Source: Mycolicibacterium chitae (GTDB taxonomy: Bacteria; Actinomycetota; Actinomycetes; Mycobacteriales; Mycobacteriaceae). From it: a stretch of 64,000 nucleotides of DNA. The notes beneath the pieces are model-generated. The model was given only the letters and a program-made list of their open reading frames with translations, ran no database searches and was not told where the DNA came from. This document shows, one piece after another, positions 9,051-18,127 of the stretch. Numbering within the stretch: the stretch's first letter is position 1; each line of letters starts with the position of its first letter. The stretch is from assembly GCF_900637205.1 (NCBI RefSeq), contig NZ_LR134355.1, positions 62,001 to 126,000 on the forward strand, written 5' to 3'. The position numbers were made by a program, and so were the translations under genes.

Positions 9051-9371
9051 ATGTCGAATCCGCTGTTCGAGGTCACACCGTCCATGGTCGGACTTTCGTC
9101 GGCCACCGAGGCGGGCGTCAGCGCGGCGCAGGGGGCCAGCGCGGGCACCGCGTCAGCGGCCCTGGTCGGCATTCTGGAGATGGCGGGCGACGTCACGTCG
9201 ATCGCCTTCGCCAATGCTCTGCGGGCCGCCGGGGCCGCCTATGTCGGGGCCATCGCCGAGCACACGACGCAGCGTGGCATGTTTGCCGGCGCGCAGGGCA
9301 TCGCGGGCGCCACGTTCGAGGCGGTCGAGGTCGGTCAGGAAGCGGCCTTGGCGCTGAGGACCGCGCTCTAG
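9051..9371 (+). CDS. PE-family protein of ESX-2 (PE36-like)
   Basis: A 106-residue protein starting MSNPLFEVTPSMVGL, preceded by GAGAGGTG. It is predicted as two long Ala-rich helices with no C-terminal extension, the size and position of a PE protein that pairs with the adjacent PPE. It lacks the usual Pro-Glu signature near the N-terminus, and its helix-2 end reads FEAVE where canonical PE proteins have Y-x-x-x-D/E, so it is divergent. The stop is 23 nt before the PPE start, which supports co-translation and heterodimer formation. EspG2, encoded nearby, should chaperone the pair. The frame is open from upstream, but the first good start with a ribosome-binding site is 9051. Confidence 0.75.
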   Translation: MSNPLFEVTPSMVGLSSATEAGVSAAQGASAGTASAALVGILEMAGDVTSIAFANALRAAGAAYVGAIAEHTTQRGMFAGAQGIAGATFEAVEVGQEAALALRTAL

Positions 9372-9394
9372 CGCCGGATGCCGAGCGAGATGTC

Positions 9395-10603
9395 ATGATC
9401 GACCCAGGATGGGCACTGCGGACGCCCGAGCAAAATGATTTGCTGCTCAAGGCGGCCCCGGGCGGCCTGCCCAGCATGATGGCGGCGCTGGCGGCCTACA
9501 CCGCCGAGATGGCCTCGACCGAGACCGCCGCGGGCGTGTCGACCGCCAACATGGTCGCGCTCAACGCGGAATTCCAGGGTGCGGCCAGCACGGCCTCCAC
9601 GGCGACGACCACGGGCCTGAACACCGTCGCGCATCTGCTGTTCGGTTGGCTCGCCGAGAAGCCGCCGCTGATCTCCACCGCGGTGAACGCCTTCACCACC
9701 GCCTACTCCACGATGGTACCCGCGGCGCTGTGCATCACCAATCGGGAGGAATGGGCGATGTACTGCGCGATGAACGCGGTCTTCCCGGTGTTCGGCATCC
9801 CGATCGCGGAGCGCGACCTGGAGTACTTCGGAAACTTCTGGCCCAACAACGCGCGTACCGGCGCCACCTACTCCGCCACGCTGACGGCCCTGATGCCGAC
9901 ATTGGCGATCCCGCCGCCCCTCACCCCGCAGAACGCTGCGCCCGCAATGCCGGCCGCGGCGGCCACGGCGGTGGCGGAGACGGCGGCGACCACCGCCGCG
10001 GGCGATGCCATGCGGGTCTCGAGCGAGGCGGCCGGCAAGGCCTCCTCGGCCGGCAGCAACGGCGCGGGTTCGTTCATGGACGTCGCGCAGCAGGCGCTCG
10101 GACCGGCCCAGCAGGCATTCGACACGTTGCCCAAGGCCTTCGAGGGAATCCTCGGTGCGCCAACGTCTCTCATGCAGCCCGCGATGGGCGCCGTCCAGAG
10201 TCTGACCGGGATGTTCGGCGGTGCGATGGGCGGTCCGAATGCGACCACCGCGGCCGAGGCCATCCGGCCGGCCGGCGGCGGGGTGCCCGCGACCGGGTTG
10301 AGCACCGCGATGGGCGGCGGCGGGGGCGGTGCCGCACCTGGGGGCACTGCCCAGGGGCTGACCAACTACGTGCGCCCGTCGAGCGGCTTTTCGCAGGAGA
10401 ACGGCGGGCGCGCAACGGGATTGCGGACGCCAGGCCTGCTGCACGCCGGCGATGTCCGCGGCCCGGCGATGGCGCCGGGCGGCGGGGCCATGCCGCTCGG
10501 TCCGGCGGGCATGCTGGCCCGGGCACAGGGCGGCGAGGGCACCCAGGAGCAGGTGACCAGGGCACGCATCGTGACGGAGGGGGACCGCACCGACAAGGAT
10601 TAG
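9395..10603 (+). CDS. PPE-family protein of ESX-2 (PPE69-like)
   Basis: A 402-residue protein. Residues ~1-170 are a helical PPE-type domain (MIDPGWALRTPEQNDLLLKA..., with the conserved-looking segment EYFGNFWPNNARTGATYSA). The literal Pro-Pro-Glu motif is replaced by TPEQ. Residues ~170-400 are Ala/Gly/Pro-rich low complexity with GGGGGGA runs. It lies between PE and esxD exactly as PPE69 does in ESX-2. It should heterodimerise with the PE product and be exported through ESX-2 after binding EspG2. The N-terminus uses ATG 9395 without a strong ribosome-binding site, so coupling to the PE gene is likely. Confidence 0.8.
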   Translation: MIDPGWALRTPEQNDLLLKAAPGGLPSMMAALAAYTAEMASTETAAGVSTANMVALNAEFQGAASTASTATTTGLNTVAHLLFGWLAEKPPLISTAVNAFTTAYSTMVPAALCITNREEWAMYCAMNAVFPVFGIPIAERDLEYFGNFWPNNARTGATYSATLTALMPTLAIPPPLTPQNAAPAMPAAAATAVAETAATTAAGDAMRVSSEAAGKASSAGSNGAGSFMDVAQQALGPAQQAFDTLPKAFEGILGAPTSLMQPAMGAVQSLTGMFGGAMGGPNATTAAEAIRPAGGGVPATGLSTAMGGGGGGAAPGGTAQGLTNYVRPSSGFSQENGGRATGLRTPGLLHAGDVRGPAMAPGGGAMPLGPAGMLARAQGGEGTQEQVTRARIVTEGDRTDKD

Positions 10604-10818
10604 CTGGACCGACGGTCAGCGGCATCGAACCGAACGGAGAATTCCCGCGAATTCTCTTTATCCACGGTGTTCACAACGGACATTCGGCGGTCGACGCGGC
10701 GGTCACATTGCGCTGATGGCGTTTGCCAATTGGTGAAGTGACACCGTCCGGAACGCACTTAGACTCACAACCAAGTCCCCACGGAGTGGGGGGAACCAAT
10801 CAAAGGGAGAGGGACACA
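10604..10818 (+). promoter_or_regulatory. Intergenic leader before esxD-esxC
   Basis: A 215-bp gap, the longest inside the ESX-2 gene string. It holds a possible -10 element TTAGACT near 10759. A short hairpin CCCCAC-GGA-GTGGGG lies near 10777-10791, followed by a strong ribosome-binding site AAAGGGAGAGGG at 10802-10813 just before esxD. The combination suggests an internal promoter that boosts esx expression over the upstream genes, as is usual for abundant Esx pairs. The transcription start is not determinable from sequence. Confidence 0.4.
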
Positions 10819-11139
10819 ATGGGAACAACGAATGGACAAAACGTCGACATCCCACCGGAGGAACTGCGGGAGACCATGTCCGCGGTGATCACGGCGATGG
10901 ACAGCAGTACCGCACTGGGCAATCAGTGCCTGGGCCTGATCGAGGATCTCATGGGTGCCGCATTCCGGGGTCCGGCCGCCTCGATGGCGGTGCAGACCAT
11001 CTCGGAGATCAATGCGGATCTGCAGAAGATCACCACGCACGGAACGTGGCTGGCCGAACACCTCGGCAAGACCGCCGACGTCATGGAAAGCAACGAAGAC
11101 GATTCGATCAACGCCATCAGGGCCGTCCACGGCGGCTGA
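10819..11139 (+). CDS. esxD: WXG100-family protein EsxD (CFP-10-like partner)
   Basis: A 106-residue helical-hairpin protein, MGTTNGQNVDIPPEELRETM... It is the first of two adjacent ~100-residue Esx genes, 48 nt before esxC, and the pair should form a heterodimer exported by ESX-2. The turn normally occupied by W-x-G reads F-R-G (AAFRGPAAS), so the tryptophan is lost. The C-terminus (ESNEDDSINAIRAVHGG) carries no Y-x-x-x-D/E signal. It has a strong ribosome-binding site 6-17 nt upstream. Size and position match EsxD (Rv3891c, 107 residues). Confidence 0.85.
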   Translation: MGTTNGQNVDIPPEELRETMSAVITAMDSSTALGNQCLGLIEDLMGAAFRGPAASMAVQTISEINADLQKITTHGTWLAEHLGKTADVMESNEDDSINAIRAVHGG

Positions 11140-11187
11140 GTCGCCGAGAACCCCTCCGACCCAACCCGATTCCCAAGGAGAATCCCC

Positions 11188-11469
11188 ATGCAAATCACGT
11201 ACAACGCCCCCGCCATCATCGCCGCGGCCGACCAGGTGATCCAGAACGCCGCCGGGATGGGGGATGACCACCTGAACGTCCACAACCGGACCACGGCCCT
11301 GCTCGGCGTCTTCGACGGCGGCAACGCGATTTCGTATGCCGAACATCAGACCCAGTTCATGCAGGCGTTCGAGCACCTGGTCGAGACGGTGCTGAGATTC
11401 GGCAACACTGTCCACACGGTGGTCGGTAACACCCAGGCCCAGGATGCGGCGCTGGCCGCGGGCCTCTGA
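11188..11469 (+). CDS. esxC: WXG100-family protein EsxC (ESAT-6-like partner)
   Basis: A 93-residue helical-hairpin protein starting MQITYNAPAIIAAADQVIQN, the second member of the Esx pair, preceded by AAGGAGAAT. The hairpin turn reads F-D-G-G (GVFDGGNAISY) instead of W-x-G. There is no signal peptide, as expected for type VII substrates. Length and order correspond to EsxC (Rv3890c, 95 residues). It should dimerise with the esxD product in the cytosol and leave with it. Confidence 0.85.
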   Translation: MQITYNAPAIIAAADQVIQNAAGMGDDHLNVHNRTTALLGVFDGGNAISYAEHQTQFMQAFEHLVETVLRFGNTVHTVVGNTQAQDAALAAGL

Positions 11470-11539
11470 ACCAACTTGTTCGCCCGGTGGGGTGCGTGCG
11501 TAGGCGCGCACCCCACCGCATGTCCGGGGGGAATGCCTC

Positions 11540-12376
11540 ATGCTGACCACCACCGTCGACGGACTGCTTGTCCTGCAGGTGCTTTCGGGTATCGAAGTGC
11601 TCGCGCCCGAGCTGGGTCTGCGACCGCACCTGCCCAGCGTCGAGACCAAACAGGCCGCGCTCGACCACCCGATGGCCGCCGAACTGCGGGAACAGGGCGT
11701 CATCGACGATGACGGCGTCGTCGACGCGCCGGTGCTCGAATGGCTCACGGTGATCGCGCGTCGCGACGTCGCCCTGCTGATCCACGTCGCGACGCCGGAT
11801 CACGACGGACTGCCCCGCCGGGTGCTGTTGGCCCGCTACGCACAGTGGTGGGTCGCCATCGAACGCACCGAACACCTGATCCGCGTGAGCCCGGCCGGTA
11901 CCGCGACGGCCGAGGGTGCGGCGAGCCGCATCGTCACCGACCAGATCGACAGACTCTGCGGTACACAGGCGCCCGCGCCGCTGCGCCCGGTGACGCTGGC
12001 GTCCGAGGCCCTCCTGAGTACGGTCCGCGACCGGGATACGTTGCGGCGCCACCTGTTGAACCAATCGCTGGACGCCGACCAGATCCGACTGCTGATGCTC
12101 GCCGGCGACCCCGGTCAGTCGGCGCAGGCCTCGATCGTGGCGGTGCAGTCGGGCGTGGAAACCGGGTCGGCCACGCGTGCGGTGTGCGGCACCCTGTCGA
12201 CGGCCATCGTGGACACCCCGGAGGGACGCGTGGTGTACGAGACCGTGCAGCGCGGCGGTAAGAAGTGGTTCATGGTGAGTCCCGGTTCGGCCAAATGCAT
12301 TTCGAATGCGGTTGCGCAGATCCTGCGCGGAATTCCGGCCAGTGATGACTGGTATTCGTACCGAAAGGTTGTGTAA
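11540..12376 (+). CDS. espG2: ESX-2 PE/PPE chaperone EspG2
   Basis: A 278-residue cytosolic protein with the EspG pattern: N-terminal TVDGLLVLQVLSGIEVL, a central beta-rich region containing VLLARYAQWWVAIERTEHLIRV, and C-terminal VRDRDTLRRHLLNQ. EspG proteins bind the tip of the PPE partner in PE-PPE dimers of their own ESX system and keep them soluble. ATG 11540 is 70 nt after esxC. The length is close to the family norm (about 276-300). The position between esxC and the MinD-like gene is the ESX-2 arrangement. Confidence 0.88.
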   Translation: MLTTTVDGLLVLQVLSGIEVLAPELGLRPHLPSVETKQAALDHPMAAELREQGVIDDDGVVDAPVLEWLTVIARRDVALLIHVATPDHDGLPRRVLLARYAQWWVAIERTEHLIRVSPAGTATAEGAASRIVTDQIDRLCGTQAPAPLRPVTLASEALLSTVRDRDTLRRHLLNQSLDADQIRLLMLAGDPGQSAQASIVAVQSGVETGSATRAVCGTLSTAIVDTPEGRVVYETVQRGGKKWFMVSPGSAKCISNAVAQILRGIPASDDWYSYRKVV

Positions 12377-12411
12377 GTGAGTACCTTCGCACGCGTGTTA
12401 GCGTCAAAATC

Positions 12412-13440
12412 GTGACGAATCCATGGAATGAGCCGGCCCCTTCGCCGGGTCACGAGCAGCCGCGACACCCGGAATCCGGCGGCGCGTTCCACCGCCACCC
12501 GGATTCGGTCTCGGGGTCGCTGCGGATCTCGGACATGGTGGCCCCGCGCAAGATTCCGCCGGGCTCCGGCTGGCGCAAGTTCGTCTACCTGGCGTCGTTC
12601 AAGACCATCAACTTCGGGGAGTCGCCGGCCGAGCGGCATTACCGGGAACTCCGCGAGCGGATCCGCCGGCACATCCGCAAGCAGTACGTCATCGGCGTCA
12701 TCTCCGGCAAGGGCGGCGTCGGCAAGACGACGATGACCGCGTCCATCGGTGCCGTGTTCCGGGAATGCCGGCCGGAGAACGTCGTGGCGATCGACGCCGC
12801 CCCGGGGTTCGGCACGTTGGCCGGCCGGATCGACGAGACGCCACCCGGTGACTATTCGGCCGTCCTCAATGACACCGATGTACAGGGCTACGCCGACATC
12901 CGGGAACACCTGGGCCAGAACGCCGTCGGCCTCGATGTGTTGGCCGGCAACCGCGCCTCGGATCAGCCGCGGCCGCTGGTCCCCTCGATGTTCACCGGGG
13001 TGCTGTCGCGGTTGCGGCGCACCCACAACGTGATGCTGGTGGACACCGCCGATGACCTCGAACACCCGGTGATGAAGGCGGTCTTCGACGCCTGCGACAC
13101 CCTGGTGTTCGTGTCCGGGCTGACGGCCGACACCTCGCTGCCGGTGACCCGGGCCATCGACCTGCTGCGCTCGCTGGGCTACCACGAACTGGTTTCCCGC
13201 AGCATGGTGATCCTCAACGACAGCCGCAACAAGTACGACGACGAGGCGCGCAAGTACCTGGTCGAACGCTTCAGCCAGTCCGGCGCCACCGTCGAATTCA
13301 TGCCGTACGACGCGCATCTGGCCAAGGGCGGGATCATCGATGTGCAGCACGAGGTGAACAAGGCCACCCGGCTGCGGCTGTTCGAGATCACCGCGGCGAT
13401 CGCCGACAAGTACACCCCGGACGCCGATCGGCCGCGGTGA
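12412..13440 (+). CDS. MinD/ParA-like ATPase of ESX-2 (Rv3888c-type)
   Basis: A 342-residue P-loop ATPase. Residues ~1-75 are a Pro/His/Arg-rich N-terminus. A deviant Walker A GKGGVGKTT lies at residues 99-107, followed by the MinD-type AIDAAPGFGTLA and MLVDTADD segments. It resembles the ATPase half of EspI and belongs to the ESX-2 set (Rv3888c). The GTG start at 12412 lies 35 nt after espG2. The stop overlaps the eccD2 start by 1 nt. ParA-like proteins often form ATP-dependent dimers on membranes or DNA; for EspI-type members, a role in tuning secretion by ATP level has been proposed. The exact role here is unknown. Confidence 0.85.
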   Translation: MTNPWNEPAPSPGHEQPRHPESGGAFHRHPDSVSGSLRISDMVAPRKIPPGSGWRKFVYLASFKTINFGESPAERHYRELRERIRRHIRKQYVIGVISGKGGVGKTTMTASIGAVFRECRPENVVAIDAAPGFGTLAGRIDETPPGDYSAVLNDTDVQGYADIREHLGQNAVGLDVLAGNRASDQPRPLVPSMFTGVLSRLRRTHNVMLVDTADDLEHPVMKAVFDACDTLVFVSGLTADTSLPVTRAIDLLRSLGYHELVSRSMVILNDSRNKYDDEARKYLVERFSQSGATVEFMPYDAHLAKGGIIDVQHEVNKATRLRLFEITAAIADKYTPDADRPR

Positions 13441-14936
13441 TGACCAAGGTTTCCTTTCCGGCCCGGTGCGCAGTCGCCGTGGTCTGTGGCGAACACCTGA
13501 TCTCGCAGGTGTATCCGGCGTCGGTCCCGGTCGAGGTGTTCATCGACGACATCGTCGAATTGCTCGACACGGAACTGAAACGCCGCGGCCTCGGCGGTCT
13601 GGAGTCCGGCCTCGGCTACGAGTTGCAGCGGGCCAACGGCACCCGGCTCGAGGTCACGAAGACCCTTGATGAACTCGGGGTCGAGGACGGCACCACGCTG
13701 GTATTGGCTCCTGCCGGGCAGGGTGATTCCTTTGAACCCCAATATGAATCGCTGTCCACGGGACTGGCTCGGGTCGGCAAGCGGCTCTTCGAGCCCGTCA
13801 CCGCGGCCACCGCGGCACACACCGCGATCGCCATCACGGCACTGTGCGCCGCGACCATCCTGCTGATGGCGCTGCGCAACCGCCACGTCGACGATGCGCT
13901 GTTGCCGACCATCGTGACCGGCGCGTTCGGGCTGCTACTGGCCGGCGGCGCCGGTGCCGTCGCGAGGTGGTGGCCGCAACGCCACGATCTTCTCAGCGGG
14001 TTTGCCTGGCCGGCGATACCGCTGCTGGCGACCGCCCTGGGTGCCGCGGCACCGGGGGCCATCGGCTCCGCGCACGTGTTCATCGCGGCCCTGGCGCTGC
14101 TGACGATGACCTGCGGACTGATGGCGTTGACCAAACGACACGTCACCGTCGGCGCGACCATCGTGACGTTGTGCGCGCTCGGCGGTGCCGTGGCGCTGGC
14201 CCGGATGTGGCGGCCGATCCCGGCCCAGTGGCTGGGCATGTGCGGGCTGATCGCGTTGCTGATGTTGGTCACGCTGGCGCCGACGTTCGCGCTGTGGTCC
14301 GCGCGGATCCGCCCGCCGCACTTCGGGTCCATAACCGGACGAGATCTGTTCCGCCGCAGCGACGGACTGCCGGTGGATGCCGTGGAGCCGGTGGCCGACG
14401 ATGACTACGAGGATGTCGAGCAGTCGGAGGTCAGCCCGGACACCACACCGCGCGGCGCGGAGATCGCCGCGGCGGCCCGCCGGGCCAACCAGGTCCTCAC
14501 CGGGATCTGTGTGGCCGCGGCCCTGGCGATGCCCGTCGCCGTCTGGGCGACGCTGATGCCGGGTCAGCCCAAGAGCAACGCCGCCGCCGTGCTGGCGATG
14601 TTGTTCGTGCTCATCTTCATCAGCCGGGGCCGCAGCTTTGCGGCCAAGCAACAGGCGGTGGCGCTGGTGTGCGGTGCCGCGGCCGCAGTGTGCGTAGGTG
14701 TCGTGAAGTACGTGTTGGCCGCGCCGGCCGACTCCGGCAGCGCGGTGCTGTGGGGCGCACTGGTGTTGGCCGGCTTCGCGGGGCTGGGCCTGCTGGCCGG
14801 GCTGTTGGTGCCGGTCACGCGGTTCACCCCGCTGGTGCGGATGCTGGCCGAATGGCTGGAACTGTTGGCGATCGTGGCCGCGTTGCCGCTGGCCGCTTGG
14901 ATCGGGGGGCTGTTCACATGGGTGCGCATGCGATGA
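13440..14936 (+). CDS. eccD2: ESX-2 channel component EccD2
   Basis: A 498-residue membrane protein with an N-terminal ubiquitin-like domain (residues ~1-90) and about eleven predicted membrane helices. These include the strongly hydrophobic runs around LLLAGGAGAVARWWP and AAALAMPVAVWATLMPG. EccD is the most hydrophobic ESX subunit and dimerises to line the pore. I chose ATG 13440, which shares one base with the upstream stop; a GTG at 13437 is equally coupled. The stop overlaps mycP2 by 4 nt (ATGA). The length agrees with EccD2 (about 509). Confidence 0.92.
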   Translation: MTKVSFPARCAVAVVCGEHLISQVYPASVPVEVFIDDIVELLDTELKRRGLGGLESGLGYELQRANGTRLEVTKTLDELGVEDGTTLVLAPAGQGDSFEPQYESLSTGLARVGKRLFEPVTAATAAHTAIAITALCAATILLMALRNRHVDDALLPTIVTGAFGLLLAGGAGAVARWWPQRHDLLSGFAWPAIPLLATALGAAAPGAIGSAHVFIAALALLTMTCGLMALTKRHVTVGATIVTLCALGGAVALARMWRPIPAQWLGMCGLIALLMLVTLAPTFALWSARIRPPHFGSITGRDLFRRSDGLPVDAVEPVADDDYEDVEQSEVSPDTTPRGAEIAAAARRANQVLTGICVAAALAMPVAVWATLMPGQPKSNAAAVLAMLFVLIFISRGRSFAAKQQAVALVCGAAAAVCVGVVKYVLAAPADSGSAVLWGALVLAGFAGLGLLAGLLVPVTRFTPLVRMLAEWLELLAIVAALPLAAWIGGLFTWVRMR

Positions 14937-16582
14937 GCGCCGCCAGGCGCGGCCGACGGGTGGGGTCGACGGCCGGCGCGCTGCTGTTGGTCGCCATGAG
15001 CGCGAACATGCCGATGGCCCAGGCGATCACACCGCCGACGGTCGATCCGGCCCTGGTCCCGGCCGACGGCCGGCCCGGCCCGGAGCAGCCGATGCGGCAG
15101 AGCAACATGTGCGCGCAGACCATCACGGTCGAGGATCCCAACGTGTCGGTGACCGCCCCCGGGTTCACCATGCTCAACATCGCGAAGGCCTGGGAGTTCT
15201 CGACGGGCAACGGCGTGCCGGTCGCGGTCATCGACACCGGCGTCAACCCCAACCCGCGATTGCCCGTCGTCGCCGGCGGCGACTACATCATGGGCGGCGA
15301 TGGATTGCTGGACTGCGACGCGCACGGGACCGTCGTGGCGTCCCTGATCGGTGCGGCGCCGCAGGGAACGCCGATGCCGGCCCCCATGCCGCCGCGTCCC
15401 GCGTTCCCACCGCCGGACGGTCCCGCCCCCGTGACGGGCGCCCCGCCGCCGCCGGCCGGGCAGCCCGCGCCCCCGGCACCGCCGCCACCGCCGGCCCCGG
15501 TGACGGTCACCGAGATCCGGCCCGCGCCGCCCGAACCGCCGCCGGATCCGCCACCCCCGGCCGCACCCGCGAGTGGGCCGGCACTGGCGGATGCGCCGCT
15601 GAACCCGGCGGTGCCGCCGCCCCCGCCGGAGGCGCCCGACGGCGTGGCCGGCGTCGCCCCGCACGCGGTGATCATCGCGATCAGGCAGTCCTCGCGGGCC
15701 TACGAATTCGTCGACCCGCAGCCGGGGGACAACGAGGCGCGGCGCAAGGCCGGCACCATCGCGTCGCTGGCCCAGGCCATCGTGCATGCCGCGAACATGG
15801 GCGCCAAGGTGATCAACATCAGTGTGACGTCGTGTGTTTCGTCCGCGGATCCGCTCGACCAACGGGCCCTGGGCGCGGCGGTGTGGCACGCGGCGACCGT
15901 GAAGGACGCGGTGATCGTGGCCGCGGCGGGCAACGAGGGTGAGGAGGGCTGCGCGCAGAACCCGCTGTTCGACCCGCTGAACACCGACGATCCCCGCGAC
16001 TGGCGGCAGGTCAAGACCGTGTCCTCGCCGTCGTGGTTCTCCGACTACGTGCTGTCCGTCGGTGCGGTCGACAACTCCGGGGCACCGCTGCCCAAGAGCC
16101 TCGCCGGCCCGTGGGTCTCGGCCGCCGCGCCCGGCGTCGGGATCATCGGCCTGTCGCCGCAGAACGGCGGCCCGGTCAACGCCTATCCGCCGAGCCGGCC
16201 CGGCGAGCCGAACACCCCGTTCTGGGGCACCAGCTTCTCGGCCGCCTACGTCAGCGGGGTGGCGGCCCTGGTGCGCGCCAAATTCCCGGAACTGACGGCA
16301 CATCAGGTGATCAACCGGATCCGTCAGACCTCGCATAATCCGCCCCGCGGCGTCGACAACCAGGTGGGCTACGGCGTGGTGGATCCGGTGGCCGCCCTGA
16401 CGTTCAACGTGCCGCCGGGCGAACGGTTGGCGCCGGGCTCCCATACCCGTGTCGTCGTGCCGCCCCCGCCGCCGGAGCCACCCGATCACCGGGCCCGCAA
16501 CGCCGCGTTGATCTTCGGTGGAGCGATATTGGGTGCGGTGTTGATCGCGTCGCTGGTGGCACGCGCCCGGCGGGCCCGATGA
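14933..16582 (+). CDS. mycP2: ESX-2 mycosin MycP2 (subtilisin-like membrane protease)
   Basis: A 549-residue secreted serine protease: N-terminal signal segment (MSAARRGRRVGSTAGALLLV), subtilase domain and C-terminal membrane helix (ALIFGGAILGAVLIASLV). The catalytic triad is Asp101 (VIDTG), His131 (DAHGT) and Ser434 (GTSFS). The oxyanion region is AAAGNEGEEG. A roughly 95-residue Pro-rich insertion at ~142-236 follows the His motif, which explains the greater length than MycP1. MycP2 of M. tuberculosis is of similar size (550). Mycosins stabilise the ESX complex and can process substrates. The start overlaps the eccD2 stop (ATGA); an in-frame ATG at 14918 would add five residues. Confidence 0.93.
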   Translation: MSAARRGRRVGSTAGALLLVAMSANMPMAQAITPPTVDPALVPADGRPGPEQPMRQSNMCAQTITVEDPNVSVTAPGFTMLNIAKAWEFSTGNGVPVAVIDTGVNPNPRLPVVAGGDYIMGGDGLLDCDAHGTVVASLIGAAPQGTPMPAPMPPRPAFPPPDGPAPVTGAPPPPAGQPAPPAPPPPPAPVTVTEIRPAPPEPPPDPPPPAAPASGPALADAPLNPAVPPPPPEAPDGVAGVAPHAVIIAIRQSSRAYEFVDPQPGDNEARRKAGTIASLAQAIVHAANMGAKVINISVTSCVSSADPLDQRALGAAVWHAATVKDAVIVAAAGNEGEEGCAQNPLFDPLNTDDPRDWRQVKTVSSPSWFSDYVLSVGAVDNSGAPLPKSLAGPWVSAAAPGVGIIGLSPQNGGPVNAYPPSRPGEPNTPFWGTSFSAAYVSGVAALVRAKFPELTAHQVINRIRQTSHNPPRGVDNQVGYGVVDPVAALTFNVPPGERLAPGSHTRVVVPPPPPEPPDHRARNAALIFGGAILGAVLIASLVARARRAR

Positions 16583-18117
16583 GCGCGCGCACACGGTTGG
16601 CGGTCGTCGTCGCGGTGTTCCTCGCCGGGCTGCTCGGCTGGAGCCTCGGCGGCTACCTCGGCGCGACCGTCGGTGTTCTCGTGGGTGTGTCGGTGGCGGT
16701 GGTCCGGTGGTGGCGGCTGCCGCTGTGGTCATGGTGGGCGCTGTTCCGGCGGCGGAATCGCGCGATCGAGCTCGACGAGCCCATCACGGTCGCCAACGAC
16801 CGTTCCGGAGGCGGGGTCCGCTACCAGGACAACGTCGCGATCGTCGCGGTGCAGATCCTCGGAAAGGCCCACACCCCCACGGTGTTCACCGGCTCGGCGG
16901 CCGCGGACACCGAGAACACCGTCGACCTGGGCGCGCTGCGTGAGCTGTTGCAGCACAGCCTCGGTCTGACCGTGGAATCGCTGAGCCTGGTGACCGCGGG
17001 CGCGCGTCGGCGGGCCACTGGCGACTATCCAAGGGTCTACGACACGTTGATCGGCACGCCACCGTATGCCGGGCAGCGGGAAAGTTGGTTGATCGCCCGG
17101 ATCGCCACCTTCCCCAATGCCGATGCGCTGCAGTGGCGGATCTCGGCCGGGTCCGCTGCCCTGGCGGTCGCCCAGCGGATCAGCGCCGAATTGCGCGGGC
17201 GCGGGGTGCGGGCCAAGGTCGCCACCGCGACCGACATCGTGGAGATGGAACGTCGGATCGGGTCGGCTGCGCTGGCGGCCGGCAGGCAGAAATGGCGCTC
17301 CGTGCGCGGCGACCACGGGTGGCTGACCACGTATTGGTATCGGCCGCAGGACATCACGCCCGAGACCATGGATCAAGCCTGGTCGTTGCGCGTCGACGGG
17401 GTCATCCAGAACTGGACGCTGTTCGCCGACGGGACCGCCACGGCCACCGTGACGGTGCGGACCACGCAGCCACCCACCGCGCCGCCGAGCGTCCTCCTGC
17501 GCACGCTGCCCGGGGAGCAGGCCGCCGCCGTGGCCGCCAGCCTGTGCGGTCCGACACCGGCATTGCGGCGCATCCGCCGCGGTCGGGTACCGAGCGCGTT
17601 GCCGGTGCCGGTGGGTGCCTCCGGCGTGCTGATCGGCAAGGTCGGCGCCGGCGATCGAATGATGTTGCCGTTCAGCGATCCCGGTGAGTTCAGCCGGGTG
17701 CACATCGCCGCCGACGACGCCGTCGCCAAGCGGCTGGTGGTGCGCACCGCCGGTGCCGGCGATCGGATCACCATCCACACCCGGGACCCGCAGCGGTGGG
17801 CCACGGTGCGGATGCCGGACATCGCGGTCACCGAGGGCACCCGCCCGGCCGCGGGAACCACCGTCAGCGTCACCGACGGTGTGCTGGCGCCGGCGCCGCG
17901 GCCCCACACACTCATCTCGATCGGCCGGCCCGGGGAGCCGGCCCGCGGCACACCCGATGTGACCATCACGCAGATCGGCCCGGCAACGGTCGAGGTCAGC
18001 GCGGCGGGCTGGGTCCGCATCGTGGAGGTGGAGCTGTTCCGCGCCGAGAACCGCTACGTTTCCGCCGAACCGACCAGCATGTTCGACGAGCGTGAACTCG
18101 TCGAGGAAAGGCGTTGA
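16579..18117 (+). CDS. eccE2: ESX-2 core component EccE2
   Basis: A 512-residue membrane protein with two N-terminal helices (residues ~5-22 and ~26-46) and a long periplasmic or cytosolic tail with YQDNVAIVAVQILGKAHTPTVFTG, the conserved EccE-type beginning. EccE sits at the periphery of the ESX pore complex. The start ATG overlaps the mycP2 stop (ATGA). The length is in the EccE2 range (about 537). The order mycP-eccE-eccA is specific to ESX-2-like loci. Confidence 0.9.
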   Translation: MSARTRLAVVVAVFLAGLLGWSLGGYLGATVGVLVGVSVAVVRWWRLPLWSWWALFRRRNRAIELDEPITVANDRSGGGVRYQDNVAIVAVQILGKAHTPTVFTGSAAADTENTVDLGALRELLQHSLGLTVESLSLVTAGARRRATGDYPRVYDTLIGTPPYAGQRESWLIARIATFPNADALQWRISAGSAALAVAQRISAELRGRGVRAKVATATDIVEMERRIGSAALAAGRQKWRSVRGDHGWLTTYWYRPQDITPETMDQAWSLRVDGVIQNWTLFADGTATATVTVRTTQPPTAPPSVLLRTLPGEQAAAVAASLCGPTPALRRIRRGRVPSALPVPVGASGVLIGKVGAGDRMMLPFSDPGEFSRVHIAADDAVAKRLVVRTAGAGDRITIHTRDPQRWATVRMPDIAVTEGTRPAAGTTVSVTDGVLAPAPRPHTLISIGRPGEPARGTPDVTITQIGPATVEVSAAGWVRIVEVELFRAENRYVSAEPTSMFDERELVEERR

Positions 18118-18127
18118 CCCGCAAGCG

